A DNA stretch of 64,000 bases, taken from positions 62,001 to 126,000 of the forward strand of contig JACPNQ010000026.1 in NCBI GenBank assembly GCA_016185425.1, read 5' to 3'. Source of the stretch: Acidobacteriota bacterium. GTDB lineage: Bacteria; Acidobacteriota; Terriglobia; Bryobacterales; Bryobacteraceae. Numbering within the stretch: the first letter of the stretch is position 1; the number at the start of each line of letters is the position of its first letter. Shown piece by piece: positions 1 through 7,528 of this stretch. A program made the position numbers and the translations under genes. The notes under the pieces were generated by a model. The model had not been told where the DNA came from and did not search any database. It was given only the letters and a program-made list of their open reading frames with translations.

Positions 1-666
1 TTGTTGATGGCGAACTACGAGATCGTGAAGGCGGCAACCGAAAATGCGGTGAAGTACTCGCCAAACGCGATCTTCATCCTGGTCACGAATCCGCTGGACG
101 TGATGTGCTGGGCGTCGTGGAAAGTTTCGGGGCTGCCGAAGAATCGTGTGGTCGGCATGGCGGGCGTGCTGGACACGGCGCGTTTCCGTACGTTCCTCGG
201 GGAAGCACTGAATGTTTCGGTGGAGAACATTTCCGCATTGGTGCTGGGCGGACACGGCGACACGATGGTGCCGATCACTCGCCTGACCAACGTCAGCGGT
301 ATTCCGTTAAGCGAAATGCTGGACCAGGCGGCGATTGACGCGATCGTCACACGGACACAGAACGGCGGCGCGGAGATTGTGAAGCATCTGAAGACGGGCA
401 GCGCATATTATGCGCCGTCGGCGGCGACGATTGAGATGGTGGAATCGATTCTGAAGGACAAGAAGAAGGTTTTGCCGTGCGCGGCGCTGCTGGAAGGCGA
501 GTATGGGCTGAACGGGATCTTCTTCGGCGTGCCGGTGAAGCTGGGCGCGACCGGCATTGAAAAGATCTACGAAGTGCAGTTGACGGAAGCCGAGAAGGCG
601 GCCATGGCGAAGAGCGCGGCCTCTGTTCAAGAGATGGTTGACGTTTTGAAACAGAAAGCGCAGTAA
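1..666 (+). CDS. mdh: Malate dehydrogenase, C-terminal two thirds (5' end outside window)
   Basis: This enzyme interconverts malate and oxaloacetate with NAD in the cytoplasm (TCA cycle). The reading frame is open at base 1, so the N-terminal Rossmann nucleotide-binding part lies outside the window. Visible motifs are VTNPLDVM, the substrate-binding arginine region [12 protein letters not shown], and the catalytic histidine motif GGHGDTMVP. These fit the LDH-like (type 3) malate dehydrogenases rather than lactate dehydrogenase, although the specificity-determining loop is not in view. The stop codon is TAA at 664-666, and a short hairpin follows at 695-719. Family assignment is secure; the malate versus lactate call is well supported but not absolute. 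Confidence 0.93.
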   Translation: MLMANYEIVKAATENAVKYSPNAIFILVTNPLDVMCWASWKVSGLPKNRVVGMAGVLDTARFRTFLGEALNVSVENISALVLGGHGDTMVPITRLTNVSGIPLSEMLDQAAIDAIVTRTQNGGAEIVKHLKTGSAYYAPSAATIEMVESILKDKKKVLPCAALLEGEYGLNGIFFGVPVKLGATGIEKIYEVQLTEAEKAAMAKSAASVQEMVDVLKQKAQ

Positions 667-694
667 CTCGGGCGAAAAATCTGTGTTTAGCGAG

Positions 695-719
695 GGCCGG
701 GTGCTGATTGTATCCGGCC
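695..719 (+). terminator. Short GC hairpin after malate dehydrogenase
   Basis: GGCCGG at 695-700 pairs perfectly with CCGGCC at 714-719 across a 13-nt loop. There is no T-run behind it, so this is at best a weak or Rho-assisted terminator. It could also simply be part of the promoter region of the next small gene. Confidence 0.3.
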
Positions 720-732
720 GATCTCGTATAAT
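704..732 (+). promoter_or_regulatory. Candidate promoter of the 38-aa membrane peptide
   Basis: A consensus -10 box TATAAT lies at 727-732. The -35 position at 17-nt spacing (704-709, CTGATT) is poor. A start site near 739 would leave a leader of about 30 nt containing GGGAGG (753-758) ahead of the ATG at 770. Confidence 0.4.
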
Positions 733-769
733 CGTCTAATTCCGATTCCACTGGGAGGCGAACCCGACT

Positions 770-886
770 ATGGACCAGACAACCGTCCAGATTGTCGCCG
801 GCATACTGGCCGTTCTTTGCATTGTGGCGATCATCATGCGCCGCAAGGGCAAGGGCGGCAAGCCGGCTGGCGATGACGATTTTTGA
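770..886 (+). CDS. Small single-pass membrane peptide, 38 aa
   Basis: This short gene starts at an ATG preceded by GGGAGG at good spacing and ends at TGA 884-886. The product begins with a short polar stretch (MDQTTVQ), followed by one hydrophobic helix at about residues 8-23. A basic segment (RRKGKGGK) comes next, then an acidic end (DDDF). The positive-inside rule predicts the C-terminus in the cytoplasm. It resembles the many very small single-helix membrane proteins that act as regulators or subunits, but no function can be read from it. It lies between malate dehydrogenase and the SET-domain gene on the same strand, with its own candidate promoter. Confidence 0.6.
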   Translation: MDQTTVQIVAGILAVLCIVAIIMRRKGKGGKPAGDDDF

Positions 887-920
887 TTTTCTGAGCGCTA
901 GGCGCTAATCAGGGGCAGGC

Positions 921-1412
921 ATGAGTGCAAAGGCGGGACGTGTGCCTCCGGAGCGGGGCAACGCCAAAAACGGGTCAAGCCCTGCGATTGATCCGAAGGC
1001 AACGAAGTTCAAATTGAGGCTGGCCTATTCGCCGATCCACCGGTGGGGTGTTTATGCCGTTGAGTCGATCCCAAAGGGCCGGAAGATCATCGAATACACC
1101 GGCGAGAGGATTAGCCGGAAAGAGACGAAGCGGCGATTCGCGGAGCGCGAAGAGAACTACCTTTTCACGCTGAACAGCTATTGGACGGTGGATGGAGCCG
1201 TGGGTGGCAGCGGCGCGGAGTTCATTAACCATTGCTGCGAGCCGAACTGTTATTCGCAAATTCTGAAGGACCACATCCTTTACATGGCGAAGCGCGACAT
1301 CAAGCCGGGCGAGGAATTGACGGTCGATTACCGCTTCGACAAAGACGTGGAGGCGGTAACCTGCAAGTGCGGCGCACCGGGCTGCCGCGGAACAATTAAT
1401 TTGAAGGAGTAG
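921..1412 (+). CDS. SET-domain lysine methyltransferase-like protein
   Basis: SET domains transfer methyl groups from S-adenosylmethionine to protein lysines. The 163-aa product is nearly all SET domain. The N-terminal strand has RWGVYAVESIPKG (41-53), the pseudoknot motif is FINHCCEPNC (101-110), and GEELTVDYRF (130-139) contains the catalytic tyrosine. A post-SET cysteine cluster, CKCGAPGC (148-155), should bind one zinc together with Cys110. The first 25 residues are basic and look disordered. The gene starts at ATG 921 after AGGGGCAGG. It runs convergently into the enolase gene with a 17-nt overlap. The target in this bacterium is unknown; a DNA-binding or ribosomal protein is possible. 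Confidence 0.88.
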   Translation: MSAKAGRVPPERGNAKNGSSPAIDPKATKFKLRLAYSPIHRWGVYAVESIPKGRKIIEYTGERISRKETKRRFAEREENYLFTLNSYWTVDGAVGGSGAEFINHCCEPNCYSQILKDHILYMAKRDIKPGEELTVDYRFDKDVEAVTCKCGAPGCRGTINLKE

Positions 1413-2697
1413 CGCGCCGCCCGAGTATTTCGCCGAGGAACCGGCGGCCCTGCCAGGGCAGGCCGTGGCGGGATTCGAGTTCCAGGAGCCGGTTATATTT
1501 GGCGAGCCGTTCGCTGCGCGTGATGGAGCCGATTTTGATCTGGCCGGCGCCGGTGGCGGTGGCCAGATCGGCAAGAAATGAGTCTTCCGTTTCGCCCGAG
1601 CGCGCGGAGACGACGGCGGCGTAACCGTTTTCACGGGCGATGCGGCAGACTTCGAACGTCTCGGTGAGCGTGCCGATCTGATTCATCTTCACGAGAACGG
1701 CGTTGGCGCAGCCTTCTTCGATGCCGCGGCGCAGGCGGGCGGGGTTTGTCGTGAAGAAATCATCGCCGAGGATCTGCGTGGTTGCGGAGAGCTTATCTGT
1801 TAACGTGCGCCAGCCGGGCCAGTCGTCTTCAAACAGGCCGTCTTCGATGGAGACAAGCGGGAATTGGCGGGTCCAATCGGTGAGCAGCGCGGCGAGCCCG
1901 GCGCTCGAGAGCGATCGGCGCTCACTGCGCAGTTCGTAAATGCCCTGGCGGTAGAAGTGGGAAGAGGCGACATCGATGGCAATGGAGACCTGGGCGCCGG
2001 GTTCGAATCCGGCGTCGTTGATCGCGTTGGTGAGCAGGGCGAGTGCGTCCCGATTGGAAGGGAGGAGCGGGCCCCAGCCGCCCTCGTCGGCGACGCCTGT
2101 GAGCGTGTAGCCATCGCGGCGAACGATCTGCCCGGCCACGCCATGAATCTTCACCGTGGCCTCCAGGGCCTCGGCGAAGCTATCGAATCCGTGCGGGATG
2201 ATGAGGAAGTCTTGAAACTCGATATTTGCGCCCGCATGGAGTCCGCCGGAGAGGATATTGATCATGGGTACCGGAAGCCGCGGCGCGCCTAACGAGAGCG
2301 TTTCAAACAGCGGCTGCCGCCGGGCGGCGCTCAGCGCGCGAGCCACAGCGCAGGAGACGCCGAGGATTGCATTTGCACCGAGACGGGATTTGTTGGGGGT
2401 CCCATCGAGCGCGATAAGAGTGTTGTCGATATCGGCCTGATCCCCGGCATTCCGGCCGTGGAGCGCCGCCGCAATTTCGCCGTTGACGTGCGACGCCGCA
2501 CGCCGCGTTCCCTTGCCCGCATAACGCGGATCGCCGTCGCGCAGCTCTACGGCTTCGTGAGTACCAGTGGAGGCGCCCGAAGGGACTTGCACTGTGGCGA
2601 CAGTGCCGTCGGAGAGCGTGGCCTCGACGGCGAGCGTCGGGCGCCCGCGAGAATCGAGAATCTCCCAGGCGTGGAGGGACTGAATGGTTAGAGGCAT
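1396..2697 (-). CDS. eno: Divergent enolase with altered active-site residues
   Basis: Enolase converts 2-phosphoglycerate to phosphoenolpyruvate. The 433-aa length and overall pattern match the family: DSRGRPT near residue 15, LGANAILGVSCA (106-117), ADEGGWGP (203-210), SIEDG (283-287), GDDFFTTNP (311-319), LVKMNQIGTLTET (335-347) and IKIGSITRSER (387-397). Metal ligands D242, E285 and D312 and the catalytic Lys337 and Glu205 are kept. However, the usual SHRSGETED motif reads SARSGETED (His to Ala at 365), the usual QEF reads QDF (Glu to Asp at 163), and EDP reads EDG. These changes are unusual for a glycolytic enolase. The gene overlaps the upstream kinase by 10 nt, so the two are co-transcribed. 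It may be a second enolase or a repurposed superfamily member. Confidence 0.88.
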   Translation of the reverse strand: MPLTIQSLHAWEILDSRGRPTLAVEATLSDGTVATVQVPSGASTGTHEAVELRDGDPRYAGKGTRRAASHVNGEIAAALHGRNAGDQADIDNTLIALDGTPNKSRLGANAILGVSCAVARALSAARRQPLFETLSLGAPRLPVPMINILSGGLHAGANIEFQDFLIIPHGFDSFAEALEATVKIHGVAGQIVRRDGYTLTGVADEGGWGPLLPSNRDALALLTNAINDAGFEPGAQVSIAIDVASSHFYRQGIYELRSERRSLSSAGLAALLTDWTRQFPLVSIEDGLFEDDWPGWRTLTDKLSATTQILGDDFFTTNPARLRRGIEEGCANAVLVKMNQIGTLTETFEVCRIARENGYAAVVSARSGETEDSFLADLATATGAGQIKIGSITRSERLAKYNRLLELESRHGLPWQGRRFLGEILGRRATPSN

Positions 2698-3662
2698 GAC
2701 CAGAGTTGGGGAATGGATGAAGGCGGTTCGAATATGATTCGTTTAGCCAGGCGGCGGAGCGTTTCGCGACCATCGGGCGAAAGGTATTCGACGATCGATT
2801 TCCCATCGGCGCGGGCGAGCAGCAGACCACCCAGGTGGGCGATTGTGCCTGGCACAATCCAGGGTATTTCGTGTTCCAGTGCCAGCGCATGCCAGAACGC
2901 CTGCGCGCACTGTTCGTACGCTCCGCTGTGGACCGGCCGATGGATAGACTTCATCAACAGGTGGCACAGGAGGAATCCCGTATCAAAGCACGGGTTTCCA
3001 TAGTGGACGACTTCGAAGTCGATCGCCATCACGCCGGCGGGAGTGAGCAGAAGGTTCTTCGGACTCCAGTCGCCGTGGACAAGCGACACGCGGCGGGTGC
3101 GGCAGCTTTCGATAAGAGCGTCGAAATGGGCGGCGCAGTCCGGGTGCCGTGCGGCGGTGAAGCGGTAGTAAGGATCCAGGCGCAACTCGTCGAACACAGT
3201 TTGATCACCGAACCGTTGCTCCCAATCCGGATTCCGCCAAGTATTCCGAATCATTGCGCCGAGCGTGCGTCCCGCCGCGGACGCGACCGAGGGATCGGCA
3301 ACGCCCCGGAGAAGAGCCGCTTTCCAATCCGTCGCACCGGGTGGGGCCGCTTCCATCGCGTAGATGCAGTTTTCGCGATCGATGAAATGGATGCGTGGAA
3401 CGGCGCCGGCTGGAAGCAAAGGCGCCACAGCTTCAAGGGCATCGGCTTCACGGAGAGTGCGTTCCGGCCGGGACCGCCAATCGGCTTCGACGCGCAGCTT
3501 TTCGAGCGCCTGTTTGCAGACGACGCGGTTCGCCGGCGATTCGACAAGGAGGACCGTGTTTGAAACACCGCCGCCGAGAGACTTAGCGGAAGCTTGCGCA
3601 GCACCGGGCCAATTCTTATCCCGCAGATAGGAGGCGGCGTTATCTTCAGTTAATAAGAACAA
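2688..3662 (-). CDS. Aminoglycoside-phosphotransferase-family small-molecule kinase
   Basis: This 324-aa protein has the APH/choline-kinase fold. The nucleotide-loop region is GGGVSNTVLLVE (about 31-42), the catalytic Brenner motif is VHGDWSPKNLL, and the metal-binding motif is AIDFEVVHYGNPCFD. It would phosphorylate a hydroxyl group of a small metabolite with ATP in the cytoplasm. The pattern is nearest to methylthioribose- or homoserine-kinase-like members rather than resistance enzymes, but the substrate cannot be read. It is the first gene of a two-gene unit. Its stop codon overlaps the start of the divergent enolase by 10 nt, which suggests a shared pathway, perhaps making a phosphorylated acid for the enolase. 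Confidence 0.8.
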   Translation of the reverse strand: MFLLTEDNAASYLRDKNWPGAAQASAKSLGGGVSNTVLLVESPANRVVCKQALEKLRVEADWRSRPERTLREADALEAVAPLLPAGAVPRIHFIDRENCIYAMEAAPPGATDWKAALLRGVADPSVASAAGRTLGAMIRNTWRNPDWEQRFGDQTVFDELRLDPYYRFTAARHPDCAAHFDALIESCRTRRVSLVHGDWSPKNLLLTPAGVMAIDFEVVHYGNPCFDTGFLLCHLLMKSIHRPVHSGAYEQCAQAFWHALALEHEIPWIVPGTIAHLGGLLLARADGKSIVEYLSPDGRETLRRLAKRIIFEPPSSIPQLWSCL

Positions 3663-3674
3663 GGCCGATGGATC

Positions 3675-4943
3675 TTAGGTGCTGCGGGAAAAAATTCCAA
3701 ACAGGCCGGATAGCCCGCCGCCGGAGCGTGCCTTCTCCGATTTTTTCTTGCGATGGTCGACATCGTGACCCAGGAGCCGTTCGGTAATCTGGTGGATCTG
3801 CTTGCCGATGGTGGAAGTGGCCTGAATCGGTTTGCCGTCGAGCAGGGCGCGTTGGACGTCTTCGTAGTCGCTATTGATGAGTTGGAAAATATCCGATTGG
3901 AGCGCTGTCTCGATCATCTCTTTGGTCAGGCCGACGTCTCGATTGAAGCGATTGATCACGAGCCGGATCCGTTGGCGCGAGATGGAGTTATTTTCGTAAT
4001 AATTTATTACGCGCTGCGCGGCCTGGAGCGCGGGGAGCTCATTGGTGGTGACGACGAAAACCTCGTCGGAGAAGCGGACCGCGCTGAGCGACCATTCGCC
4101 GTAGGCGCTTCCGAGATCGGCAACGATAAAGTCGTACATCCGGCGGGAGAAATCGATGATTGGCCGTGTGTCCCCCACCTCCTGCGCTCCTTCCACGGGA
4201 TTATGGGGAGAGAGGAGTACATCGATGCCGGAGTATGTTTGGACGACGCCGCGCCACACATCGGCATCGAGCGACGTACCCTGACTCAGGATGTCGAGGA
4301 AACTGAATCCGGGCTTCAGCTTCATCTGGAATGCCTGCGTGCCCGTGACCGGGTCGAGGTCGGCCAACAATGTGCGGTTTGAGCCGCTGCGTTTGAGCTG
4401 CATCGCCAGATTGAAGGCGAGAGTACTTGCGCCGCAGCCGCCTTTCGCTGGGACAACGGTGACGACGCGGCCCTGCTCCGCCGCCAGTTCCGGTACCACC
4501 TGCGAGAGCTTCTCCATGACGGTGCGGAACTGATCATTCGTAAAGGGCTGTGTGAGAAAGTCCTTCGCCCCGACGCGCAGCGCCTGGAGGATTAGCTGCG
4601 GATTGCTGTCCGGGACAAGGCTGATAACCGGCAGCGACGGATTGACTTCCAATATCCTGATGAGTGCTTTCAGGCCTTGCTCTTCGCTGGTAATGAGGTC
4701 GAGGAAGCACAGGCTGCCGCCGGCCTGCCCGACGTCGCCAAGCTTGCCGTCGAGAGGATATCCTTGCAATTCAATGACTTGGGCGGTGGGAATCTCCTGG
4801 GACACTACGGGCAGCAGCTCGGAAGTGATCTTCCGTCCTGGTGTGACCAAGACTATCCGCCATGAATCCGCTGCCAACTGAACTCCTTCACTGATTGTAG
4901 CGGTCCCGGTTTGCGTTTGCGGGACCCCTCGTAATCTCTTCAT
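3675..4943 (-). CDS. CpaE/TadZ-like pilus-assembly ATPase (receiver-like plus ParA/MinD domain)
   Basis: CpaE/TadZ proteins localise Flp/Tad pilus machinery. The 422-aa product has a receiver-like N-terminal domain (about 28-150, with FLDLI at 80-84 in the phospho-acceptor strand). A MinD/ParA domain follows, with the deviant Walker A PAKGGCGAST (165-174), LLADLDP and DFIVADLGS. The C-terminus is basic and glycine-rich, possibly a membrane or partner contact. No other Tad genes are in the window. The ATG at 4943 lacks a strong ribosome site, so a slightly later start is possible. It is transcribed away from the LuxR-type regulator at 5089, and the two may share the structured intergenic region. 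Family confidence is high; the pilus link is by homology only. Confidence 0.83.
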   Translation of the reverse strand: MKRLRGVPQTQTGTATISEGVQLAADSWRIVLVTPGRKITSELLPVVSQEIPTAQVIELQGYPLDGKLGDVGQAGGSLCFLDLITSEEQGLKALIRILEVNPSLPVISLVPDSNPQLILQALRVGAKDFLTQPFTNDQFRTVMEKLSQVVPELAAEQGRVVTVVPAKGGCGASTLAFNLAMQLKRSGSNRTLLADLDPVTGTQAFQMKLKPGFSFLDILSQGTSLDADVWRGVVQTYSGIDVLLSPHNPVEGAQEVGDTRPIIDFSRRMYDFIVADLGSAYGEWSLSAVRFSDEVFVVTTNELPALQAAQRVINYYENNSISRQRIRLVINRFNRDVGLTKEMIETALQSDIFQLINSDYEDVQRALLDGKPIQATSTIGKQIHQITERLLGHDVDHRKKKSEKARSGGGLSGLFGIFSRST

Positions 4944-4949
4944 CGGCTG

Positions 4950-5001
4950 CGGCAGGGAAAAACATAAGCCTGTTGCCGGGACTACGGCTGGGGACCGTAG
5001 T
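4950..5001. promoter_or_regulatory. Tandem hairpins in the divergent cpaE/luxR intergenic region
   Basis: The 145-nt gap between the divergent genes contains two consecutive stem-loops. The first is imperfect: CGGCAGG (4950-4956) faces CCTG and CCG within 4969-4978. The second is perfect: ACTACGG (4981-4987) pairs with CCGTAGT (4995-5001) over a 7-nt loop. They could form on either transcript, as a leader RNA of cpaE or upstream of the regulator gene, or act as protein-binding DNA. I could not match them to a known riboswitch consensus. Confidence 0.35.
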
Positions 5002-5088
5002 TACTTGCAGAAGATGTCTAAAACCTCGCGGCGGTGAGTCGATATGCGCTTTCAGAGGGTAATAGCCCTTAGGAAGGCGTAATAAGCG

Positions 5089-5739
5089 ATGGATATTCAC
5101 GGAAAGAAGACGGTTGCAGTGTGCGAGTCACAGCCCGTTACGGCGGAAGGGTTAAACGCGATCCTGGCGCAATGCAGTGATATGACGTTTTTGGGAAGAA
5201 CGGAGTCCTTGCCGCAGGCCAGTGAACTGGTTCGACTGCTTCGGCCGGACGTCTGTCTGGTCGACAAATCCCTGGGTATCCAGGCGGTGATGGATTGGGT
5301 GGGGCAAGCGAAGATGCTGTCGCAGCACGCGACGGAGGTCGTGGTTTGGGGCGTGTCGATTACGGAAGCCGAAGCACTGCGGCTCCTGCAGTGCGGTGCG
5401 AAAGGCATTCTGCGCAAGACTTCGGATGTCTCGACCGTCGTGGCGTGCCTGGCGGCAGTGGCCAGCGGGTCGAGTTGGATGGCCGATTCCGTATTTCGCG
5501 ACTCCCGCCGTATGGAGCGGCAATCGCGCAGCGAGTTGACACCGCGGGAACAGCAGGTGCTGGAACTCGTGGAGCAGGGGATGAAGAACAAGGAGATCGC
5601 CCGGGAACTCGGTATCCGGCCGGGCACGGTGAAGATCCATTTGAAGCACATCTTCGAGAAGACCGGCGTCCGCGGGCGGTATGGACTCGCTTTGTCGGTG
5701 ATGCGCGAGAAGGGGCTGCTGGAGATGGCGCCCGTTTAG
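5089..5739 (+). CDS. NarL/LuxR-type response regulator
   Basis: A two-domain DNA-binding response regulator of 216 aa. The receiver domain (about 7-125) keeps the phospho-acceptor Asp59 (CLVDK) and the conserved lysine near 110 (GILRK). The usual acidic pair after strand 1 is reduced to one glutamate (CESQ, 12-15), so phosphorylation may be weak or differently controlled. The LuxR helix-turn-helix (about 150-198) has LTPREQQVLELV, NKEIARELGI and TVKIHLKHIFEKTGV. No histidine kinase is adjacent. It is divergent from the CpaE-like gene, which is a plausible target. The start at ATG 5089 has TTAGGAAGG about 10 nt upstream. Confidence 0.88.
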   Translation: MDIHGKKTVAVCESQPVTAEGLNAILAQCSDMTFLGRTESLPQASELVRLLRPDVCLVDKSLGIQAVMDWVGQAKMLSQHATEVVVWGVSITEAEALRLLQCGAKGILRKTSDVSTVVACLAAVASGSSWMADSVFRDSRRMERQSRSELTPREQQVLELVEQGMKNKEIARELGIRPGTVKIHLKHIFEKTGVRGRYGLALSVMREKGLLEMAPV

Positions 5740-5803
5740 AAGACGGCGTGCGCGTAAACAAAAGTGAGCAATACCCCAATCTAAAAGGGCCCCGGCAGGC
5801 AGC

Positions 5804-7528
5804 ATGATATGCTGGCGGAATATGCGGCCAGACGCGCAGCCTTTGCTTCGGAATGTGCGGAATTCCTTGATTGCTCTCGTGTTAGCGGCCGGCATGGCGG
5901 TCGGCGCGGAGACACCGAAGCTTGTGGAAATCCTGGCCTCGGAGCTCGACCGGAACTTCCAAACGCTGAAGGAAAAGGGCGACCCGAAGCCGTATTTTGC
6001 AGCTTACGCAGTTACTGACAACGAGACGACGACTATCGAGGCGACCTCCGGCCTGCTCGCAGCGAAGGATAAGCGCCGGTTACGCCAACTGGACGTCACG
6101 GTCCGCGTCGGTACCCCGAAACTCGACAACTACCATCGCCAACAACGCGACTTCGCCCAATTTACGCAGGGAAGCGTTGTCTCTATCGACGACAATCCCA
6201 ACGCCCTAAAGCGACGCCTGTGGATGGACACGGACACGGTCTACAGGTCGGCGTCGCAACGGCTGACCAACATCAAGTCCAACACGCAGGTGAAGGTGGA
6301 TGCCCAGGATCCATCGGATGACTTTTCGCCCGCCGACGCTGTGGTGGATTCCCGTCCGGTGGCGGAAATAAAGGTGAACGAAAAGCAGATCGTAGATCGT
6401 CTCCGCTCCTGGTCGACACGGCTGGCACAGTCGCCGGAGATTCTGAATTCGGTGGTCACATTTCAGGCGCAGCGGGAGATCAAGACATTCGTCAATACCG
6501 ATGGCACGCGGCTGCAACACGGCCGGACATACGCGCGGATCGTGATTACGGCGCGGGCGAAAGCTTATGACGGCATGGATCTTGCAACCTCCGACACCAT
6601 TGAAGCCGACGACCCGGCGCGTCTGCCAGATGTGAAGGCGGTGGAAGCCCGGGTCGACAAAGTGGCAGCGGATTTGAAAGGTCTGCTGCGGGCGCCGGAG
6701 GTGGATCCGTTCGTCGGCCCGGCTATTCTTTCCGGCCGCGCCGCCGGCGTGTTTTTTCATGAGATTTTCGGGCACCGTATTGAAGGCCACCGGCAGAAGG
6801 ATGAGTCGGAGGGGCAGACGTTCACCAAACGGGTGAATCAGGAGGTTCTCCCGGACTTCTTAAGCGTCTATTTCGACCCCACGCTGAAGCATTTTGCGGG
6901 TGAGGACCTCTACGGCTGGTACGACTTCGACGATGAAGGGGTGAAGGCGCGCCGGGTTTCCGTGGTGGAAAAGGGCATCCTGAAGACGTTCCTGCTATCG
7001 CGCTCACCGATTGCCGGCTTCCCCAATTCTAACGGCCATGGACGGCGGCAACCGGGCGCGGAGATCGTGGCTCGCCAGTCGAACCTGGTGGTGGAGTCAT
7101 CGAAAAAAGTGAAGGACTCCGAGCTGCGCAGCTTGCTGATTGCCGAGATCAAGCGGCAAGGAAAGCCATACGGATTGTATTTCGAATCGGTGACTGGCGG
7201 CTACACGACGACACGCAGCGCCGGCCTGCAAGCATTCACGGTGATTCCGCTCGTGGTCTATCGCATATACCCGGACGGGCGGCCCGACGAACTGGTACGT
7301 GGCGCCGATATCGTCGGCACTCCGTTGGCAAGCTTCGCCAAGATTGTGGCGACATCGGACAAACTGGAGGTCTTCAACGGCTACTGCGGCGCGGAATCGG
7401 GCAACGTTCCGGTGTCCGCATCCTCCCCGGCACTCCTGGTGAGTGAGATTGAAGTGCAGCGTAAGAACCGGTCGCAGGACCGGCCACCGCTCCTGCCCAG
7501 GCCGGTCAACATGGGAGGTACGGAGTGA
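5804..7528 (+). CDS. Exported TldD/PmbA-family metalloprotease (catalytic subunit)
   Basis: TldD proteins are zinc proteases that work as TldD-TldE heterodimers, in E. coli on unfolded peptides such as microcin precursors and the antitoxin CcdA. This 574-aa protein has the TldD zinc motif HEIFGH (H319, E320, H324, followed by RIEGH). Unlike cytoplasmic TldD it begins with a hydrophobic signal segment (about 18-36, SLIALVLAAGMAVGAE), so it is probably periplasmic. An ATG at 5822 is an equally possible start. The next gene overlaps by 4 nt and encodes the partner subunit. The cell location is inferred from the leader only. Confidence 0.85.
   Translation: MICWRNMRPDAQPLLRNVRNSLIALVLAAGMAVGAETPKLVEILASELDRNFQTLKEKGDPKPYFAAYAVTDNETTTIEATSGLLAAKDKRRLRQLDVTVRVGTPKLDNYHRQQRDFAQFTQGSVVSIDDNPNALKRRLWMDTDTVYRSASQRLTNIKSNTQVKVDAQDPSDDFSPADAVVDSRPVAEIKVNEKQIVDRLRSWSTRLAQSPEILNSVVTFQAQREIKTFVNTDGTRLQHGRTYARIVITARAKAYDGMDLATSDTIEADDPARLPDVKAVEARVDKVAADLKGLLRAPEVDPFVGPAILSGRAAGVFFHEIFGHRIEGHRQKDESEGQTFTKRVNQEVLPDFLSVYFDPTLKHFAGEDLYGWYDFDDEGVKARRVSVVEKGILKTFLLSRSPIAGFPNSNGHGRRQPGAEIVARQSNLVVESSKKVKDSELRSLLIAEIKRQGKPYGLYFESVTGGYTTTRSAGLQAFTVIPLVVYRIYPDGRPDELVRGADIVGTPLASFAKIVATSDKLEVFNGYCGAESGNVPVSASSPALLVSEIEVQRKNRSQDRPPLLPRPVNMGGTE

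Noticed and set aside
4944-5088. Cyclic-di-GMP riboswitch in the cpaE/luxR gap
   Set aside because: I looked for the GCAAACC, GAAA-loop and GACGCAAAGCC blocks of the GEMM class on both strands and did not find them in order; only generic hairpins remain.
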